A DNA stretch of 64,000 bases from Pseudanabaena mucicola str. Chao 1806. GTDB lineage: Bacteria > Cyanobacteriota > Cyanobacteriia > Pseudanabaenales > Pseudanabaenaceae. The position numbers were made by a program, and so were the translations under genes. The notes below the pieces were generated by a model. The model was given only the letters and a program-made list of their open reading frames with translations, was not told the DNA's origin and did not search any database. The stretch spans positions 1,271,001-1,335,000 of the forward strand of contig NZ_CP097329.1 in the NCBI RefSeq assembly GCF_030323025.1. The letters run 5' to 3'. Positions 46,670-55,173 of this stretch are shown here, piece after piece. The number at the start of each line of letters is the position of its first letter. Positions within the stretch are counted from its first letter, which is position 1.

Positions 46670-46900
46670 ATGTCGTTTCTTCTCTCTTCTCCAATACTTG
46701 CTGCCATTGTATATGCTGCGATCGCAGGTACATATTTGCTTGTTTTGCCTCTAATCATTTTGTTTTACTTCAAGGCTCGTTGGTACAAAACTGGTTCGAT
46801 TGAAAGAATATTCATTTGTTTTTTGGCATTTTTCTTTTTCCCTGGTTTATTAGTCCTATCACCCTTCTTTAACTTCCGTCCCGAAGCACGCACTATTTAA
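46670..46900 (+). CDS. ndhL: NAD(P)H-quinone oxidoreductase subunit L
   Basis: A 76-residue thylakoid membrane subunit of the NDH-1 complex, which serves cyclic electron flow, respiration and CO2 uptake. Seen: two transmembrane segments (about 8-32 and 44-64) with the linker [15 protein letters not shown] and the tail [10 protein letters not shown], typical of NdhL. The next gene is DUF3007, a neighbour commonly seen beside ndhL in cyanobacteria. Confidence 0.9.
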   Translation: MSFLLSSPILAAIVYAAIAGTYLLVLPLIILFYFKARWYKTGSIERIFICFLAFFFFPGLLVLSPFFNFRPEARTI

Positions 46901-46949
46901 AGTATTAGTTAAAAATGACTTTAAATCAGTATTTGAGAGATTGAAGATT

Positions 46950-47279
46950 ATGCGCCGCATTGATGCCATAGCAATTATGGTTGCTTTTTTCGGATTTGGT
47001 GGAATCGCCTTTTGGGTATTTCGTGCTAATGGTTTCGATGCAACTAATGCAGGCGTTTGGAGTCAAGTTGTGCTTGTCGGTGTGTTGCTTGCTTGGATCT
47101 CAACCTATGTGTTTCGGGCTATTACGCAAACCATGACTTACAATCAGCAACTTGATGATTATAAAAAGGCAGTTTTAGCAAAGCAACTCGAAGAAATGTC
47201 TCCTGAAGATCGTGAAAGGTTGCTTGCTGAGGTAGATGCAGAAAAGAAACAAATTCAAAATGCTGTCAAAGATGAATGA
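46950..47279 (+). CDS. DUF3007 membrane protein
   Basis: 109 residues starting at the ATG 46950 (MRRIDAIAIM), preferred to the TTG at 46941. Two transmembrane segments (about 5-25 and 37-58), then a charged coiled-coil tail LDDYKKAVLAKQLEEMSPEDRERLLAEVDAEKK. The family is confined to phototrophs and often follows ndhL; the function is not established. It overlaps the next gene by 4 bases (ATGA), so the two are translationally coupled. Confidence 0.85.
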   Translation: MRRIDAIAIMVAFFGFGGIAFWVFRANGFDATNAGVWSQVVLVGVLLAWISTYVFRAITQTMTYNQQLDDYKKAVLAKQLEEMSPEDRERLLAEVDAEKKQIQNAVKDE

Positions 47280-48952
47280 ATCAGCGATCGCCATATTATT
47301 CTCTGTTTCATCCTAAGCCGCTCGCGAGGCGGGTTAGTTCCTTTGGCTTTCCGAGAGACTTGGGCGATCGCTTTCAAATTATTCAACGATGGTTAGGTTT
47401 TGCTAATGATTATGAACCGTCGAATCTAATTGCGGAAGCACAGTTCTTACACGATATTTTTGTTGATATTTTGGGGTATAAATCACCCTTTGAGACGGCA
47501 GGTTTGGATTGGGAACTAGAGCTACACCCCAATCCAGCATTGGGTTTTTTTACGGAAACTTCAGTTAATGTTATTGCTGAAATTATTGTCAATGCTGCCG
47601 AGGAAGGGGCGATCGTCAAGCCTGAGCCACAGCATGAGACAACTGAATGGATGATCGTGCTTGACTACCGTGAGATTTGCCTCTACCATCGCGATGTTTC
47701 AGGACTGTTTTGCCAAAGGTTTGCATGGGAATCACTGGCGGATTTAGGACAACTGAAGGCTTTTTATTTTTTACTATCACGGCGGACACTTTTGCGAGGT
47801 ATTGCTATCAGTGAGGATCGCTCCCGAACTACCCAGCTATTAGATGAATCCCACCAACTTGAAACCGAGGTTCTTAAAAATTTTTATAGTCACTATTACA
47901 AAATTCGCAGTCAATTAATCAAGGATTTTCGCTATCGGTTGCTCTTACTGGCTCAAGCCTCTAAGACTAACAGTTTGGACGCACATCTGCAAATTCATAC
48001 GGAAGATGTGATTACGATCGCAATTTATCAAGCCCAGAAATTGTTGAATCGCATCTTATTTGTCGCTTGTTGTGAAGATCGCGGATTACTGCCTAAACAT
48101 CTGATTAAAGATGCTTATGAATTTGTAAATCCCTATGTAGAGCAACATATTTGGGAAAATTACAAAGCAATTTTTCGTTGGGTACAAAAGGGGAATTCCA
48201 ATTACCACAGTCCGATTAAGGCTTATCCATCGGGCTTATTTGCAAACGATCACATTTTAGATCAGGCCCTATTTGTGGGGGATGAGCTAAGTCGGCAGAT
48301 TAAGGAGATTACGCGGTTTGACTTTAGCGAAGATGTGACGCGCCATATTCTGACGGCTCTTTTTGATGATTCCATTAGAGAATTGTCGCAATATCGTAAG
48401 GATCTGGGCAATCTCAGCAAAAGACGTACTCCCAAGCTACCTTGCAAGGTGATTCTCCAAAGTGAGTCTGTTATTCGCACTTTACAGCAGCATTTGTCTT
48501 TAGCAGATCAAGATGATGATCGCGATCGCCAGTTTGCTCAAGACACCTTGGCATATTGCAAGGCATATCAAGAGCGCTTACTCAATATCAAAATTGTGCA
48601 TCCCAAATGTGGTGCAGGTGTATTTCTGACTACGGCGCTAGAGTTTTTAATTTCTGAACATGAGCGTATTCATCATCTCTTGACCAAATTCTCTCCCCAT
48701 CCTGAAGTCCTTGTGCATAGGAATCCCACGGAAGTGATCGCACATATTTTGCAGCATAATCTCTTTGGCTGTGATGTGGTCGAGGAGTCCATCGAAATCA
48801 CCCGATTGTCCCTATGTCTGCGATCGCTCGAAATTGATCCTGAAATTCCCAATTTTGAGCAGAATATTCAACTAGGAGAATTAGCAAATTGTGATTTTGG
48901 TGAGGAATATCGACAAGCAAGTGATCGTGGTGAGATCGTAATTCTCAAATAA
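47276..48952 (+). CDS. Truncated type IIG/Eco57I-like restriction-methylase-type protein
   Basis: 558 residues resembling the N-terminal and early catalytic part of single-chain restriction-modification proteins. Seen: a helical region with LNRILFVACCEDRGLLP, common to this group; HPKCGAGVFLTTALEFL (about 439-455) where active enzymes read DPACGSGxFL; and NLFGCDVVEESIEITRLSLCLRSLE (motif II type). The frame stops soon after NIQLGELANCDF, before any NPPY motif and target-recognition domain. The Asp of motif I is His. So methylation activity is unlikely. It starts inside the DUF3007 gene (ATGA overlap), which suggests a stable, possibly repurposed gene. A simple decay product is the alternative. 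Confidence 0.65.
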   Translation: MNQRSPYYSLFHPKPLARRVSSFGFPRDLGDRFQIIQRWLGFANDYEPSNLIAEAQFLHDIFVDILGYKSPFETAGLDWELELHPNPALGFFTETSVNVIAEIIVNAAEEGAIVKPEPQHETTEWMIVLDYREICLYHRDVSGLFCQRFAWESLADLGQLKAFYFLLSRRTLLRGIAISEDRSRTTQLLDESHQLETEVLKNFYSHYYKIRSQLIKDFRYRLLLLAQASKTNSLDAHLQIHTEDVITIAIYQAQKLLNRILFVACCEDRGLLPKHLIKDAYEFVNPYVEQHIWENYKAIFRWVQKGNSNYHSPIKAYPSGLFANDHILDQALFVGDELSRQIKEITRFDFSEDVTRHILTALFDDSIRELSQYRKDLGNLSKRRTPKLPCKVILQSESVIRTLQQHLSLADQDDDRDRQFAQDTLAYCKAYQERLLNIKIVHPKCGAGVFLTTALEFLISEHERIHHLLTKFSPHPEVLVHRNPTEVIAHILQHNLFGCDVVEESIEITRLSLCLRSLEIDPEIPNFEQNIQLGELANCDFGEEYRQASDRGEIVILK

Positions 48953-49036
48953 GCAAAGGACGACTCTTCACGCCACCCTTTCCGTTTAAGGTAAAATATT
49001 CACTCTTACCGTGATTATGTAATATTTGAAGGGCTT

Positions 49037-49807
49037 ATGCTGGCGAAACGGATTTTGCCTTGTCTTGATGTAAAAGCAGGTCGAGTCGTCAAAGGAGTGA
49101 ACTTTGTCGATCTTAAGGATGCTGGCGATCCCGTAGAACTAGCACAGGCTTATAACCAAGCAGGAGCCGATGAACTGGTATTCCTTGACATCACTGCTAC
49201 CCATGAAGATCGCGGCACAATTTTAGATGTGGTCTATCGCACTGCTGAACAGGTTTTTATTCCCCTTACAGTTGGCGGTGGTGTTCGCAATCTCGACAAT
49301 ATTCGCGAACTGTTACGAGCAGGAGCCGATAAGGTCAGCATGAATTCTGCTGCCGTTCACGATCCTGATCTCATTAACCGCAGTAGTGATCGCTTTGGCA
49401 ATCAGTGCATCGTCGTGGCGATCGATGCCCGTCGCAGAAACGATCCCCAGAACTTAGGCTGGGATGTCTATGTCCGTGGTGGACGCGAGAATACAGGCAT
49501 AGACGCGCTCTGGTGGGCGCAGGAAGTCGTTAAGCGCGGTGCAGGTGAAATCTTGCTGACTAGTATGGATGCTGACGGAACTAAGGCTGGTTACGATCTT
49601 GAACTGACGCGCCAAATTGCGGATTTAGTAGAAGTGCCTGTAATTGCTTCAGGTGGGGCAGGTAATTGTGAGCATATTCTTCAAGCGCTCACAAAAGGTC
49701 ATGCCGAAGCTGCACTGCTAGCCTCATTACTGCACTATGGCGAATTGACCATTTCGGAAATTAAAGAATATCTCAGCGCTCATCAAGTGCCAGTGCGATC
49801 GCTTTAA
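49037..49807 (+). CDS. hisF: Imidazole glycerol phosphate synthase, cyclase subunit
   Basis: A TIM-barrel subunit that, with the glutaminase HisH, makes IGP and AICAR in histidine synthesis. Over 256 residues: [23 protein letters not shown] (catalytic Asp11); [41 protein letters not shown] (catalytic Asp); and [14 protein letters not shown] (phosphate loop). All are intact. Monocistronic with its own terminator. Confidence 0.98.
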   Translation: MLAKRILPCLDVKAGRVVKGVNFVDLKDAGDPVELAQAYNQAGADELVFLDITATHEDRGTILDVVYRTAEQVFIPLTVGGGVRNLDNIRELLRAGADKVSMNSAAVHDPDLINRSSDRFGNQCIVVAIDARRRNDPQNLGWDVYVRGGRENTGIDALWWAQEVVKRGAGEILLTSMDADGTKAGYDLELTRQIADLVEVPVIASGGAGNCEHILQALTKGHAEAALLASLLHYGELTISEIKEYLSAHQVPVRSL

Positions 49808-49839
49808 ATAAGGTGCGGTACGAAGCGCCGCACCTTATT
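49807..49839. terminator. Terminator between hisF and nadE
   Basis: AATAAGGTGCGG and CCGCACCTTATT arms around TACGAAGCG; it overlaps the last base of hisF and ends 3 bases from the convergent nadE stop. Confidence 0.85.
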
Positions 49840-49841
49840 AC

Positions 49842-51560
49842 TTAAGGGGTAACCTTACTGGCGATCGGCATTCTCCAACCAGAACCAAAGGCGCGATCGG
49901 TAATTTTGAGACCAGGAGCAGCTTGACGACGTTTAAATTCGGCAGTTTTGACCAGACGCACTACGCGATCAACCGTTGCTTGGTCATGTCCAGAGGCAAT
50001 GATCTCAGTGGCCGATAAATGCAGATTAATTAACTTATGCAAAATATCATCGAGAATATCGTAGGGCGGTAGGGAATCTTGATCGACTTGATCGGGCTTT
50101 AGCTCTGCACTAGGGGGCTTAGTAATGATATTTACAGGAATTACTTCCGCAACACCCTGCTTAATTGCTAGCGGAGAATTAGTGCGATTCAGCCATTCGC
50201 AAATCGAAAATACTCGCGTTTTCGGAACATCAGCGATCGCTGCTAGACCACCATTCATATCTCCATAGAGAGTGCAATAGCCCACAGACACTTCAGATTT
50301 ATTCCCCGTAGAAATTAGCAAATGCCCGAATTTATTGGAGATCGCCATGAGCAAGCTCCCCCGAATCCGCGATTGTAAATTCTCCTCAGTGACATCACTA
50401 GCTTGTCCCGCAAATAGATGCGCCAAACTCTGATCAAAAGCCGACATCATTGGCTGAATAGGAATCGTTTCTGTCGTAATTCCTAAATTCTGGGCAAGGT
50501 CGATCGCATCAGTAATTGAATGATCGGAACTATAGGGAGAAGGCATCAGCACACCCAAGATGTTCTCTTTGCCGATCGCTTCTGTGGCGATCGCTGCAAC
50601 TAGCGCCGAGTCAATACCGCCACTTAACCCAATGACGACCTTCCGAAAGCGACATTTCTGTATATAGTCCCGCACACCAAGAACCAGAGCCGCAAAGACT
50701 TCTGCATCATCACTTTCAAAGGTTGATAAATTTGGAATATGACCAACTTGATTAAAATCAATTAGATTAAAATCAATTACAAGTAAATCCTCTTCAAACC
50801 CTTTGCCCCGTGCCACAATTTCACCACTGCGATTAAACGCCATACTGCGCCCATCAAAAATTAGATCATCATTTGCGCCGACTTGATTGGCATAGAGCAA
50901 TGGCAAGTTATGGACAATCGCACTATGGCTGAGCATGGCTTCACGCAACTTTTGCTTACCGACCGCATAGGGAGAAGCAGATAAATTAACTAGCAAATCT
51001 ACTTCTTTTTGTGCCAATTCCGCCACGGGATCATCAGCATAGTTCCTTTTTCCCCAAAACTTCTCATCATTCCAAATATCCTCACAAATGGTCACGCCCA
51101 CTCGCAATGACGCTTGGTCTGGTAGCTTTAACGTAAAAACTTGACTCCCCTCCCCCGCCTGAAAATAACGATCCTCATCAAATACGTCATAGGTTGGTAG
51201 CAATCTCTTAAGGAAAATTTGCTGTACTTTACCATCCTGTAACAAAGCGGCACTATTAAATAGATGTTTACCTCCCACTTGATTTGCCTGAGGATTGACA
51301 GAAACTGTCCCCACAAGTACTGCCACATCATGGGGCAGTTTCAAGGCTAAATCAGCGATCGCGGAGTCCATATCACTCACAAACTGGTGATTCATCAAGA
51401 GGTCGCGCGGCGGATAGCCACAAACTGAGAGTTCAGGAGTTATGACTAACTGCACAGCTTGGACTGCTAATTTTTGGACAGCAGCTAACAAGCGATCGCA
51501 ATTACCCACCAAATCACCAATGATCGGATTAAGCTGTGCGATCCCAAACTTTAAGGTCAT
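49842..51560 (-). CDS. nadE: Glutamine-dependent NAD+ synthetase
   Basis: Amidates nicotinic acid adenine dinucleotide to NAD. Start 51560 (MTLKFGIAQLNPIIGD) is chosen over the frame start at 51635; the extra upstream codons come from a low-complexity repeat. Over 572 residues: an N-terminal nitrilase-type glutaminase (about 1-265) with TPELSVCGYPP, KRLLPTYDVFDEDRYF and the nucleophile in TICEDIWND; and a C-terminal synthetase (about 290-572) with the PP-loop GLSGGIDSALVAAI and STGNKSEVSVGYCTLYGDMNGG. Both halves are complete. Confidence 0.96.
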   Translation of the reverse strand: MTLKFGIAQLNPIIGDLVGNCDRLLAAVQKLAVQAVQLVITPELSVCGYPPRDLLMNHQFVSDMDSAIADLALKLPHDVAVLVGTVSVNPQANQVGGKHLFNSAALLQDGKVQQIFLKRLLPTYDVFDEDRYFQAGEGSQVFTLKLPDQASLRVGVTICEDIWNDEKFWGKRNYADDPVAELAQKEVDLLVNLSASPYAVGKQKLREAMLSHSAIVHNLPLLYANQVGANDDLIFDGRSMAFNRSGEIVARGKGFEEDLLVIDFNLIDFNQVGHIPNLSTFESDDAEVFAALVLGVRDYIQKCRFRKVVIGLSGGIDSALVAAIATEAIGKENILGVLMPSPYSSDHSITDAIDLAQNLGITTETIPIQPMMSAFDQSLAHLFAGQASDVTEENLQSRIRGSLLMAISNKFGHLLISTGNKSEVSVGYCTLYGDMNGGLAAIADVPKTRVFSICEWLNRTNSPLAIKQGVAEVIPVNIITKPPSAELKPDQVDQDSLPPYDILDDILHKLINLHLSATEIIASGHDQATVDRVVRLVKTAEFKRRQAAPGLKITDRAFGSGWRMPIASKVTP

Positions 51561-51587
51561 ATCGGTATATCTCGTAGGAAAGTGGCT

Positions 51588-51636
51588 TTTGGCTTTTAGC
51601 TTTTGGCGATTAGCTTTTAGCTTTTGGATTGCCATA
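51588..51636. repeat. Degenerate AGCTTTTGG tandem repeat
   Basis: Several copies of a 7-9-base motif (AGCTTTT, GGCTTTT) run just upstream of nadE. A related piece (CCAAAAGCTAATCGCTAA) is at about 51724-51741, beside the CPP1-like stop. These are low-complexity repeats of the kind common in cyanobacterial intergenic DNA. Confidence 0.6.
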
Positions 51637-51641
51637 TCTTA

Positions 51642-51692
51642 AAAAAGGTATTGTGAGATGCTTGTCTTGCAATATGCTCACAATACCTTTTT
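51642..51692 (-). terminator. Terminator of the CPP1-like gene
   Basis: 16-base arms AAAAAGGTATTGTGAG and CTCACAATACCTTTTT around a 19-base loop, 51 bases past the stop at 51743 on the minus strand. Confidence 0.78.
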
Positions 51693-51742
51693 AGTCATTC
51701 ATAGACACAGCGATTCTCTATAGCCAAAAGCTAATCGCTAAA

Positions 51743-52363
51743 CTAACGCAAGAAACAAGCATGTAGCCACATGACTAACAAAATAATTACCATTTGGATG
51801 GGGCTGGGGAAAAATCCATCACTTACCAAACGGGACAATACCAAAACTTGGTTAGTCAAAGCTGCAAGCATTACCCCCACAGTGATCCCCGACAAGGAAA
51901 TCAACAGAGCGCGTCCAAAACGATTTTCTTTGCGTGTGAGTAAATAGACACTAACAATCAAACCAAACGAAAGCCAAGTGGTGGTGGCGTTTGGTACAAA
52001 AAAGCTGATTGCGCCAAGTCCAGTAAAAATCCCCAGAGAAATGTAAATGTCTTTTTGGCTAGGATTGTCTAATAGTCTTGATAACCAAGAGGGAGCGCGA
52101 CGTTGGGGATTGTTTTGCAAAGCCGCAGGAATCGCTGTTGATAGGCGTTCAGGATAGCGAATTCGATCAGGGACAGCTATCTTACCTTCCTTTCGGGCGC
52201 GTAAACGATCCATAAGGATGGCATCGTAGGCAACCTCGATTATTTCTTGTTGAGACTCATCCCCCTCATATTCGCGCAATAGGCGATCGCGTGCATCACG
52301 CACTTCTTCAAAGGAGGCTTCGTCATGGACTCCTAGTTTTTCGTAGGGAGTTGGTTCGCTCAT
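51743..52363 (-). CDS. CPP1-like J-type membrane protein
   Basis: 206 residues from ATG 52363 (MSEPTPYEKLGVHDEASFEEV), preferred over the longer frame from 52438. The N-terminus is a J-like domain without the HPD tripeptide (PYEKLGVHDEASFEEVRDARDRLLREY). It is followed by four hydrophobic segments (about 110-205) and the motif SRLLDNPSQKDIYISLG. This is the layout of the chloroplast chaperone-like protein CPP1 and its cyanobacterial relatives; CPP1 stabilises the chlorophyll enzyme POR in plants. The role here is inferred. Confidence 0.85.
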   Translation of the reverse strand: MSEPTPYEKLGVHDEASFEEVRDARDRLLREYEGDESQQEIIEVAYDAILMDRLRARKEGKIAVPDRIRYPERLSTAIPAALQNNPQRRAPSWLSRLLDNPSQKDIYISLGIFTGLGAISFFVPNATTTWLSFGLIVSVYLLTRKENRFGRALLISLSGITVGVMLAALTNQVLVLSRLVSDGFFPSPIQMVIILLVMWLHACFLR

Positions 52364-52522
52364 TTTTCCAACTGTAATTTCTAACTTTAAGTGTTTGGAG
52401 AATTCACTATGGAATTCACGCACAAGACAGCCTAGCAACTAAATCAGAAAATAGTATGCAGCCTATATCTAACCATAGTATAACGCCTGATTTAAAATCC
52501 TTATGTGAATTTTTAGATATAT

Positions 52523-52577
52523 AGAGAGTTTCGGATTGTTTCCCCGCCGAAGGCGGGGAAACAATCCGAAACTCTCT
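52523..52577. repeat. 26-base-arm hairpin
   Basis: Perfect arms 52523-52548 and 52552-52577 (TTTCCCCGCC-GAA-GGCGGGGAAA centre). It lies between the Uma2 stop and the CPP1-like start, and is a possible terminator of the Uma2 gene or a single-copy palindromic repeat. Confidence 0.7.
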
Positions 52578-52657
52578 TGATTAAAGATCGTTATATTTCT
52601 ATAAAAAATCATGACACAATCATATATCTACTGTGCGAAGCACAGTAAATATATAAA

Positions 52658-53344
52658 CTAGCGATCGCTATATTTTTGTAAAAGCCATGCCCCAACTTCA
52701 GATTGAGATTTTTCGCGGCTGAGTTGCAGGGCAAATTCGAGATCAGCGATCGCTAAACTACCTAGTAACTTCGATTCTGTAATCTGACGACTGCCTCCAT
52801 CGATCATTTCAAAGGCGATGATTCTTACTTCTTGGACATCAACGACCCAATATTCACTAGTCCCCAATTGTTCATAAAATAATCGTTTCTTGCCTAAGTC
52901 GTCGCCTAGCGTAGAACTAGATATTTCGATCACCAAATTAGGCACGGCAAATTCATCGAGATTTACTACAGAGCTACTACGTGGCGCTAAACTTGCGGAT
53001 TCACCGATGTAGTAAGCGATGTCAGGTTGACAGCCTTGAACTCCCGTTTTTGTAAAGCTGCAATTGGTCAAGCCTCTCGCTGGGATGGCAGATAATGTGC
53101 AATATAAACTAATAGCAAAGATGATTAAAGTATTATCGTCTGCGTGTTCTGAGCCAACAGGCATAGTCTCAATCCTCATTTGCCTAAATTGATTTTTGTC
53201 GTAATAGCATCGCGAGTCTGCATATAGAGGATTTTCGAGAATCTGCACAAACTCTTCCCATGTTGCACTAATCCATTGATCGGTAAGGAGTGACTGGGAT
53301 ATTGGCTCTTGATTTTTGAGAGGGGGAGTAGCGATCACTGTCAT
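52658..53344 (-). CDS. Uma2 family (DUF820) PD-(D/E)XK protein
   Basis: 228 residues. Uma2 proteins are very frequent in cyanobacteria and carry a restriction-endonuclease-like fold; the physiological role is unknown. Seen: TWEEFVQILENPLYADSRCYYDKNQFR; GCQPDIAYYIGES (catalytic-type Asp); VPNLVIEISSSTLGDDLGKKRLFYEQLGTSEYWVVDV (E-x-x ... K-x-x-x-Y, family signature). The usual ExK becomes EIS, as in many members. Monocistronic. Confidence 0.88.
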   Translation of the reverse strand: MTVIATPPLKNQEPISQSLLTDQWISATWEEFVQILENPLYADSRCYYDKNQFRQMRIETMPVGSEHADDNTLIIFAISLYCTLSAIPARGLTNCSFTKTGVQGCQPDIAYYIGESASLAPRSSSVVNLDEFAVPNLVIEISSSTLGDDLGKKRLFYEQLGTSEYWVVDVQEVRIIAFEMIDGGSRQITESKLLGSLAIADLEFALQLSREKSQSEVGAWLLQKYSDR

Positions 53345-53666
53345 CTTAATAATCTCCCAAAGACAAAACTTTGCTATATGCTAGCAAAAGTAGCTAATAC
53401 AGCGCTTTGTGCTGACTTAAAACCCAGAAAATTTTTTGAAAGCGTCCGCTTTGCTACACTTTCAAAAAATTTTCTGTACTACTTAACGAACGCAACCCTT
53501 CGAGGTGCGCTTCCACACATCAACCAATGATTTCAGACTGCTAGCTTAATGAAGCTAAATATATAACAAGACTCCATAGGTGATAACGATACAATTCAGT
53601 AGACTGACATCATTGTTAAATTACTCTCTTAGAAAATCTTTTACTTAATAATATGGATCTGTCCAC
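53345..53666. other. Uma2-sbtA intergenic region
   Basis: 322 bases with the GAAAGC-type hairpin at 53426-53477. The remainder is AT-rich and should hold divergent promoters. No gene seen. Confidence 0.45.
53426..53477. repeat. GAAAGC-type hairpin, long-arm copy
   Basis: Perfect 18-base arms CAGAAAATTTTTTGAAAG and its complement around CGTCCGCTTTGCTACA. Located upstream of both divergent genes, so it is not a terminator here. Confidence 0.6.
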
Positions 53667-54653
53667 ATGGATTTAGACCTAATTGTTTCTAATGTTCTCA
53701 ATCCGCCGATCTTGTTCTTTTTCTTAGGCATGATAGCAGTATTGATTAAGTCGGATTTAGAAATACCGCCGCCAATTCCGAAATTATTCTCACTATATTT
53801 ACTTCTCGCGATCGGTTTTAAGGGTGGTGTCGAGCTAGTCAAAAGTGGAATTAATCAAGAAGTAGTCATGACGATGGTTGCAGCCATCCTTATGGCTTGC
53901 CTTGTCCCTGTCTATTCATTTTTCGTTCTCAAGGTCAAACTTGACTCTTACAACGCCGCAGCGATCGCTGCAACCTATGGCTCGATTAGTGCTGTTACCT
54001 TTATTACCGCTAGCTCATTTTTGGGACAGTTAGATATTCCTTTTGATGGCTATATGGTTGCTGCTTTGGCGCTGATGGAGTCCCCCGCAATTATTGTCGG
54101 ATTAGTCCTTGTCAGTCTATTTACTACCGCAGAAAAAGCCGAAAAAGGTGAAGAACGCGAATTTGCATGGGGGGAAGTACTCCGCGAAGCTTTTCTGAAT
54201 AGCTCCGTATTTTTGCTGGTCGGTAGCTTACTTATTGGCTGTCTCACAGGCGAGAGAGGCTGGCACGTCCTATCTCCCTTTACCCAAGATATGTTTTATG
54301 GCGTGTTGACTTTCTTCTTGATGGACATGGGGCTAGTCGCCGCAAAACGTATTAGAGAATTACAAAAAACAGGTGTATTCCTGATTGCCTTTGCGATTTT
54401 GATGCCAATCTTAAATTCAGGTGTGGGGATTGCGATCGCCAAATTAATTTCAATGTCGCAGGGAGATGCCCTTTTATTTGCAGTGCTATGTGCTAGTGCA
54501 TCTTATATCGCTGTACCTGCTGCGATGCGTCTGACTGTGCCAGAAGCAAATCCTAGCCTATATGTCTCGACGGCCCTAGCCGTCACCTTCCCCTTTAACA
54601 TTATTGTCGGAATTCCTTTATATTTATATGTAATCAATTTATTTTGGGTATAG
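53667..54653 (+). CDS. sbtA: Sodium-dependent bicarbonate transporter SbtA
   Basis: A high-affinity Na+/HCO3- symporter of the plasma membrane and part of the CO2-concentrating mechanism. 328 residues with about ten hydrophobic segments. Seen: MDLDLIVSNVLNPPILFFFLGMIAVLIKSDLEIPPPIPKLFSLYLLLAIGFKGGVEL in family order; AATYGSISAVTFITASSFL (substrate-site repeat 1); and FAVLCASASYIAVPAAMRLTVPEANPSLYVSTALAVTFPFN (repeat 2). The cytosolic loop KAEKGEEREF is short. The paired regulator sbtB lies 520 bases downstream, separated by a terminator and two palindromic elements. Confidence 0.95.
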   Translation: MDLDLIVSNVLNPPILFFFLGMIAVLIKSDLEIPPPIPKLFSLYLLLAIGFKGGVELVKSGINQEVVMTMVAAILMACLVPVYSFFVLKVKLDSYNAAAIAATYGSISAVTFITASSFLGQLDIPFDGYMVAALALMESPAIIVGLVLVSLFTTAEKAEKGEEREFAWGEVLREAFLNSSVFLLVGSLLIGCLTGERGWHVLSPFTQDMFYGVLTFFLMDMGLVAAKRIRELQKTGVFLIAFAILMPILNSGVGIAIAKLISMSQGDALLFAVLCASASYIAVPAAMRLTVPEANPSLYVSTALAVTFPFNIIVGIPLYLYVINLFWV

Positions 54654-54683
54654 ACTCAAAATAATATTCTAACTTTCTATTGA

Positions 54684-54777
54684 TATAGCGTTTTCAAGCA
54701 AGCGAGGTACGGAGATTTGCTTCCTCTTTTAAAAGCGAGGAAACAAAACCTTACTTCACCAGACAAGAAAACGCTAC
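54684..54777. repeat. 94-bp palindromic element, copy 2
   Basis: Same length and ends as 4940-5033; it starts 31 bases after the sbtA stop. The stem centre differs but remains self-complementary (CTTCCTCTTTTAAAAGCGAGG). Confidence 0.72.
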
Positions 54778-54865
54778 ATTTGCCAGTAAGGTGACTTCCT
54801 GAAAAGCTTGCAACATAAGTTTTTCAGGAAATCAATAGGGTTTCAATTAGTACAAAGCAATCCCA

Positions 54866-54895
54866 ACAGTCTTGCTATGCAAGGCTGTTTTTTTA
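54866..54895 (+). terminator. Terminator between sbtA and sbtB
   Basis: ACAGTCTTGC-TAT-GCAAGGCTGT followed by seven T on the plus strand. It would end an sbtA-only transcript. Confidence 0.82.
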
Positions 54896-55008
54896 CCAAA
54901 TGTTAACTAGTCAGAACTTAAGTTAAATAAAATGCAAAATCATCCACCTTACAAATAAAAGCACCCATAATTTAAGTAGATCTGCATATTTAAGTAGCTC
55001 TGCATATT

Positions 55009-55112
55009 TAAGTAGCTCAACTTAATTAAAACCCAAAACGAGAGTTTGTTCCGCCCGCGTAGCGGGCGGAACAAACTTCTCGGTTTTTAGTTTACTTATG
55101 TCTAGCTACTTA
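55009..55112. repeat. 104-bp palindromic MITE-like element, copy 2
   Basis: Same ends and length as 6451-6554, with TTCCGCCCGC-GTA-GCGGGCGGAA in the centre. It is preceded by a short direct repeat of TAAGTAGMTCTGCATATT (from about 54972), which duplicates its left end two more times. Confidence 0.85.
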
Positions 55113-55173
55113 GAATAGATAGCGCTAAGCGTTAGCCATTCTAGAATTTATTATTTTTAGTTGAGATAAAACT

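Noticed and set aside
53309-53530. 73-codon frame upstream of sbtA
   Set aside because: It crosses the GAAAGC hairpin and overlaps the Uma2 start; no protein-like features.
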